Position numbers and translations under genes: made by a program | Notes under the pieces: model-generated | What the model was told of the DNA's origin: nothing | What the model saw: only the letters and a program-made list of their open reading frames with translations | The model's database searches: none | Assembly (NCBI GenBank): GCA_964387885.1 | Contig: CAYLYZ010000167.1 | Coordinates: 1 to 8,921 of the forward strand | Length of the DNA: 8,921 bases | Direction of reading: 5' to 3' | Source: JABGPL01 sp964387885 | GTDB lineage: Bacteria > Electryoneota > AABM5-125-24 > Hatepunaeales > Hatepunaeaceae | In this document: piece by piece, positions 7,801 to 8,921 of the stretch | Numbering within the stretch: position 1 is the stretch's first letter | Layout: each line of letters begins with the position of its first letter

Positions 7801-8187
7801 ACTGAAACCTAAAACATCGCCGGTGGGAGAGAATGCGTAAGATACTTCTTTAATCACATCCTCTTTAAAATGCCTGACACGCCAATAATAAAGAGAGTAG
7901 AGGGAATCACTCAACATTCGTCGACATTCTTCCACACCACCCGCTTCTCGTTGAACATATATCATTGTCATCCCGTCAGTCAGGAAGAATGCGGCATCTT
8001 TGTAGCCTTCGGGGGAGAGGTTATATTTATCATTGAGCTCGGTTGCTTTTTGCAGAGCAGTTTCTCTGTCAAGCGTAAGTTCCAGTTCAAGCATCGGAAA
8101 AGCGAGAGGAAAGAACTTGAAAACGAAGATCGTGCAGATAATGGATAGTACTGTAAAGCCAATCCAGAAAACAGGTTTCTTGAACAT
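4825..8187 (-). CDS. large two-half CPBP-family (Rce1/Abi-type) intramembrane protease protein
   Basis: Polytopic inner-membrane protein of 1120 residues; typical CPBP proteins are about 200-350. Order: membrane segment at 7-30; soluble module A about 35-235; membrane bundle about 238-543; cytoplasmic-looking linker about 544-586; membrane segment about 588-605; soluble module B about 615-822; second membrane bundle about 826-1108. The first bundle has all three CPBP motifs: EECLFR (Glu423, Glu424, Arg428), FGAGH (Phe460, His464) and HFAYD (His502, Asp506), so metal-dependent protease chemistry within the membrane is plausible. Modules A and B look homologous: YYWRVRHFKED with PTWQVRFARFGEE, and LTISGDRLTEV with VNISGDEVTGF, each followed by a charged helix. 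The second bundle aligns in outline but lacks the catalytic residues. The start has AGGA eight bases upstream and a positive-inside first segment. The substrate is unknown. Confidence 0.85.
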   Translation of the reverse strand: MFKKPVFWIGFTVLSIICTIFVFKFFPLAFPMLELELTLDRETALQKATELNDKYNLSPEGYKDAAFFLTDGMTMIYVQREAGGVEECRRMLSDSLYSLYYWRVRHFKEDVIKEVSYAFSPTGDVLGFSQKIPEDDPGAALSADSALVIAEQSCVDWNVDLSQWELVESSEEVRPSDRIDHFFVYERPDIKVGEAPYRLDLTISGDRLTEVDYDVKVPEAFKRRYREMRSTNETISEFAWGAILILYILGGIGVGLFFIVRDRWLIWKKPLQWAMIVAVLSMLDQLNYLPLSWNWYDTAVSTGGFITEQVISAILNSILMGVMLWLTFMAAESLSRRAFPRHPQLWRLWSKQNGSSGEVLGYTAGGYGLIAFDIAFVLVFYFFSEKVLGWWSPVGAMVEPNILGTLYPWLSSVSTALQAGFMEECLFRAIPIAGAALIGQKFGRRKQFIIVCLVVQAFIFGAGHANYAQQPAYARVVELFLPSLFYGWVFIRFGLLPGILLHFAYDAVLMSLPLFIQSSKGIWFDRMMVILLTSLPVLLVLWRRITAGKWTSIAAEHFNRAWIPAAGKVKEAVIEEVQIVTRLSSKSRQILIIGGIVGVILFYGLYDWDNYAPMLSLKKSEAVEIAEKELETMGTKLGEDWKRMPATSFGSSRPRKFIWEIGEKDDFISLLDNKYVESPTWQVRFARFGEEIEVNEKAEEYFVGIGPGNNIINFRHTLPEARPGANLTVEEARNIAHGVLKERYNRDPDVFLEVLAEETKKPERKDWRFEFSDSLNYPLDKGEARIYVNISGDEVTGFGKRIKTPEEWDREQREKRKNPRLISNVVNTIVQLIRITAVIIAVVVWSRRKFPLRIFLIFLVTLSALKVITFFNNLPLRIVNFTTSEPFNTQMFQLFVPGLIMEFLGAIGNAMIFALAFKWIVGENAGGETQTDRGILLIGFSAGAIWIGINSLILLLKPSLTPVWNAFGLGSSTSFLPILSSASMLEMFIKNTIFILFIFSALHKLSGGWQRKKLVLGSVFVLWFVSSNSGLTTYSIWYWLLFGFCQGIMYLVLYTKLFRSNMAILPVALSSGLLLGKISSIISYPHPVGIQVSVLTFIITLWFAIYWTKLLRRGSPKQSN

Positions 8188-8292
8188 GATGTATGTCCTG
8201 TTGAAGATTTTAGAATGAAGACCTAACTAGTCGTCTGCAGGTGAAATTACTTTTTTTTAAGAATCAGACGATCTTTAGGATGTATGCCCTCT

Positions 8293-8323
8293 AATCTGTA
8301 CTAACAATCGGAACATACAGATT
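8293..8323. repeat. 8-bp inverted repeat, operator-like
   Basis: AATCTGTA (8293-8300) and its exact reverse complement TACAGATT (8316-8323) are 15 bases apart, so the half-site centres are 23 bases apart, about two helical turns. This geometry suits a dimeric regulator, but no regulator gene is visible and chance occurrence in AT-rich spacer cannot be excluded. Confidence 0.35.
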
Positions 8324-8570
8324 TGAATGGTAAAAATCAAGATGCAATTGAATAAATACTTTGAGATTGAGTTAACGTCAAGATAGTTAACACTATCGGA
8401 TGAGTTGTTTAAGAGTTGTTAAGGTTGGACACAAATCAATACAAAGTCGAACCTGTGAAATTCGATAAAGGTCATAAATTACTAAACATCTATTTCCATT
8501 TCTTTTAGTTATTTGTACATTGCTTTTAAACCATACAAACTTTGGTTAGTTAGGTTTTTCAGTTAATAGA

Positions 8571-8574
8571 GAGG
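8571..8574 (+). promoter_or_regulatory. ribosome binding site of the secreted protein
   Basis: GAGG six bases before the ATG at 8581, within GAGAGG. It is the strongest Shine-Dalgarno sequence in the window and supports this start for a gene that is otherwise short and truncated. Confidence 0.7.
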
Positions 8575-8580
8575 AAATTC

Positions 8581-8865
8581 ATGAAAGTAAACTATGAATT
8601 CAAACTTAGAAACCTTCTGTTTTTGTTGAGTTTATTGCTCCTTTTAGCTTCAAACTCTCTGGCAGTAGACATTTTTGTCTGGCAGAATGACAATGACATA
8701 ACTTCACCTGATCCCATTTTTGAAGAAGATCTTACAACCTTTTCTGCAATAACGCGAACACTTGAAGCATTAGAATTTGATTATGAAAGCGATTCCACCC
8801 TCCCTGAAGACCTTAATGAATACGATGTAGTTATTATCTCACTTGGATTTTTCTGTAATACTTGA
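8581..8865 (+). pseudogene. secreted protein, N-terminal fragment, apparently interrupted
   Basis: Encodes 94 residues before a TGA. Residues 1-28 are a clear Sec signal peptide: basic MKVNYEFKLR, a leucine-rich core, then SNSLA with likely cleavage before Val29. The mature part (DIFVWQNDND, a helix-forming middle, then LPEDLNEYDVVIISLGFFC) alternates beta strands and helices like the opening of a Rossmann-like or class I glutamine-amidotransferase-like domain. Comparable openings (an ILVWDNDNG-like strand, later YDVVFVSLG) occur at the start of large exported proteins in Bacteroidota and FCB candidate phyla; that is recalled family knowledge, not a search. The frame stops just after the second strand, where a fold of this kind should continue, and no other frame beyond it continues the pattern. 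I therefore read it as a broken gene; a genuine short secreted protein is the alternative. It has a strong ribosome binding site. Confidence 0.6.
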
Positions 8866-8921
8866 GAGTGTCCTGCCCCAGTTGAAATTGGAATTTTGGG
8901 ATCGTAATTTAAGACACTTTT
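8863..8921. mobile_element. possible left end of an IS3-family insertion sequence (partial)
   Basis: Right after the reading frame breaks the sequence runs TGAGAG then TGTCCTGCCCCAGTTG. A 5'-TG end followed within a few bases by CTGCCCC and an A/T-rich stretch resembles terminal inverted repeats of some IS3-family elements. The boundary would be at 8863 or 8869. The other end, the target duplication and the transposase genes all lie outside the window, so this is suggestive only. Confidence 0.3.

Larger units (their letters stand above)
8188..8580. promoter_or_regulatory. divergent intergenic region with several inverted repeats
   Basis: Spacer of 393 bp between the divergent starts of the membrane protein (-) and the secreted protein (+), so it should hold promoters for both. 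Perfect inverted repeats: TCGTCTG/CAGACGA (8231-8237, 8265-8271), with a run of eight T in the intervening bases; AATCTGTA/TACAGATT (8293-8300, 8316-8323), 15 bases apart; GATAGT/ACTATC (8382-8387, 8392-8397). The heptamer AGTTAAC occurs twice, at 8370 and 8385, a 15-base step. None has a following T-run typical of a terminator. I could not place confident -35/-10 boxes. No coding frame is supported. Confidence 0.5.

Noticed and set aside
8188..8580. CRISPR array, tRNA or other structured RNA gene in the divergent spacer
   Set aside because: There is no regular repeat-spacer pattern and no cloverleaf or T-loop consensus; only short isolated inverted repeats are present.

Overview
The window looks like a piece of chromosome from a Gram-negative-type bacterium, somewhat AT-rich by eye. 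It carries a tetrapyrrole (heme) gene cluster, an Eis-like acetyltransferase, a very large membrane protease-like protein, and the start of a secreted protein. The lineage cannot be fixed from sequence alone. The secreted protein begins like exported proteins of the Bacteroidota and related FCB-group candidate phyla, so an uncultured FCB-type bacterium is my best but weak guess. The heme genes are of the C5 (glutamate) type, which excludes an alphaproteobacterial-style ALAS pathway.

Left third (1-3218, + strand): hemA (3' part only), hemB and hemL, all on the same strand. hemA and hemB overlap by 29 bp. hemB and hemL are separated by 110 bp that hold a long, nearly perfect inverted repeat. 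Together these genes take glutamyl-tRNA to 5-aminolevulinate (hemA, hemL) and then to porphobilinogen (hemB). hemC and hemD, often found between hemA and hemB, are absent here.

Middle (3219-3536): a convergent intergenic region with no convincing gene. It contains several short palindromes. The last of them, read on the minus strand, is a good rho-independent terminator for the leftward genes.

Right two thirds (3537-8187, - strand): two leftward genes, probably one transcription unit (the 1120-residue gene is upstream, then the acetyltransferase). The large protein is the most interesting object in the window. It holds an intact CPBP (Rce1/Abi-type) intramembrane protease site in its first half. 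Its second half repeats the same layout, an extracytoplasmic module followed by a membrane bundle, but has lost the catalytic residues. I read it as an internal duplication giving an active half and a pseudoprotease half.

Right edge (8188-8921): a 393-bp divergent spacer with several inverted repeats, then a rightward secreted protein with a clear signal peptide. It stops after 94 residues in the middle of a recognisable fold. The sequence after the break resembles the end of an IS3-family insertion sequence, so this gene is probably broken by an insertion that continues outside the window.
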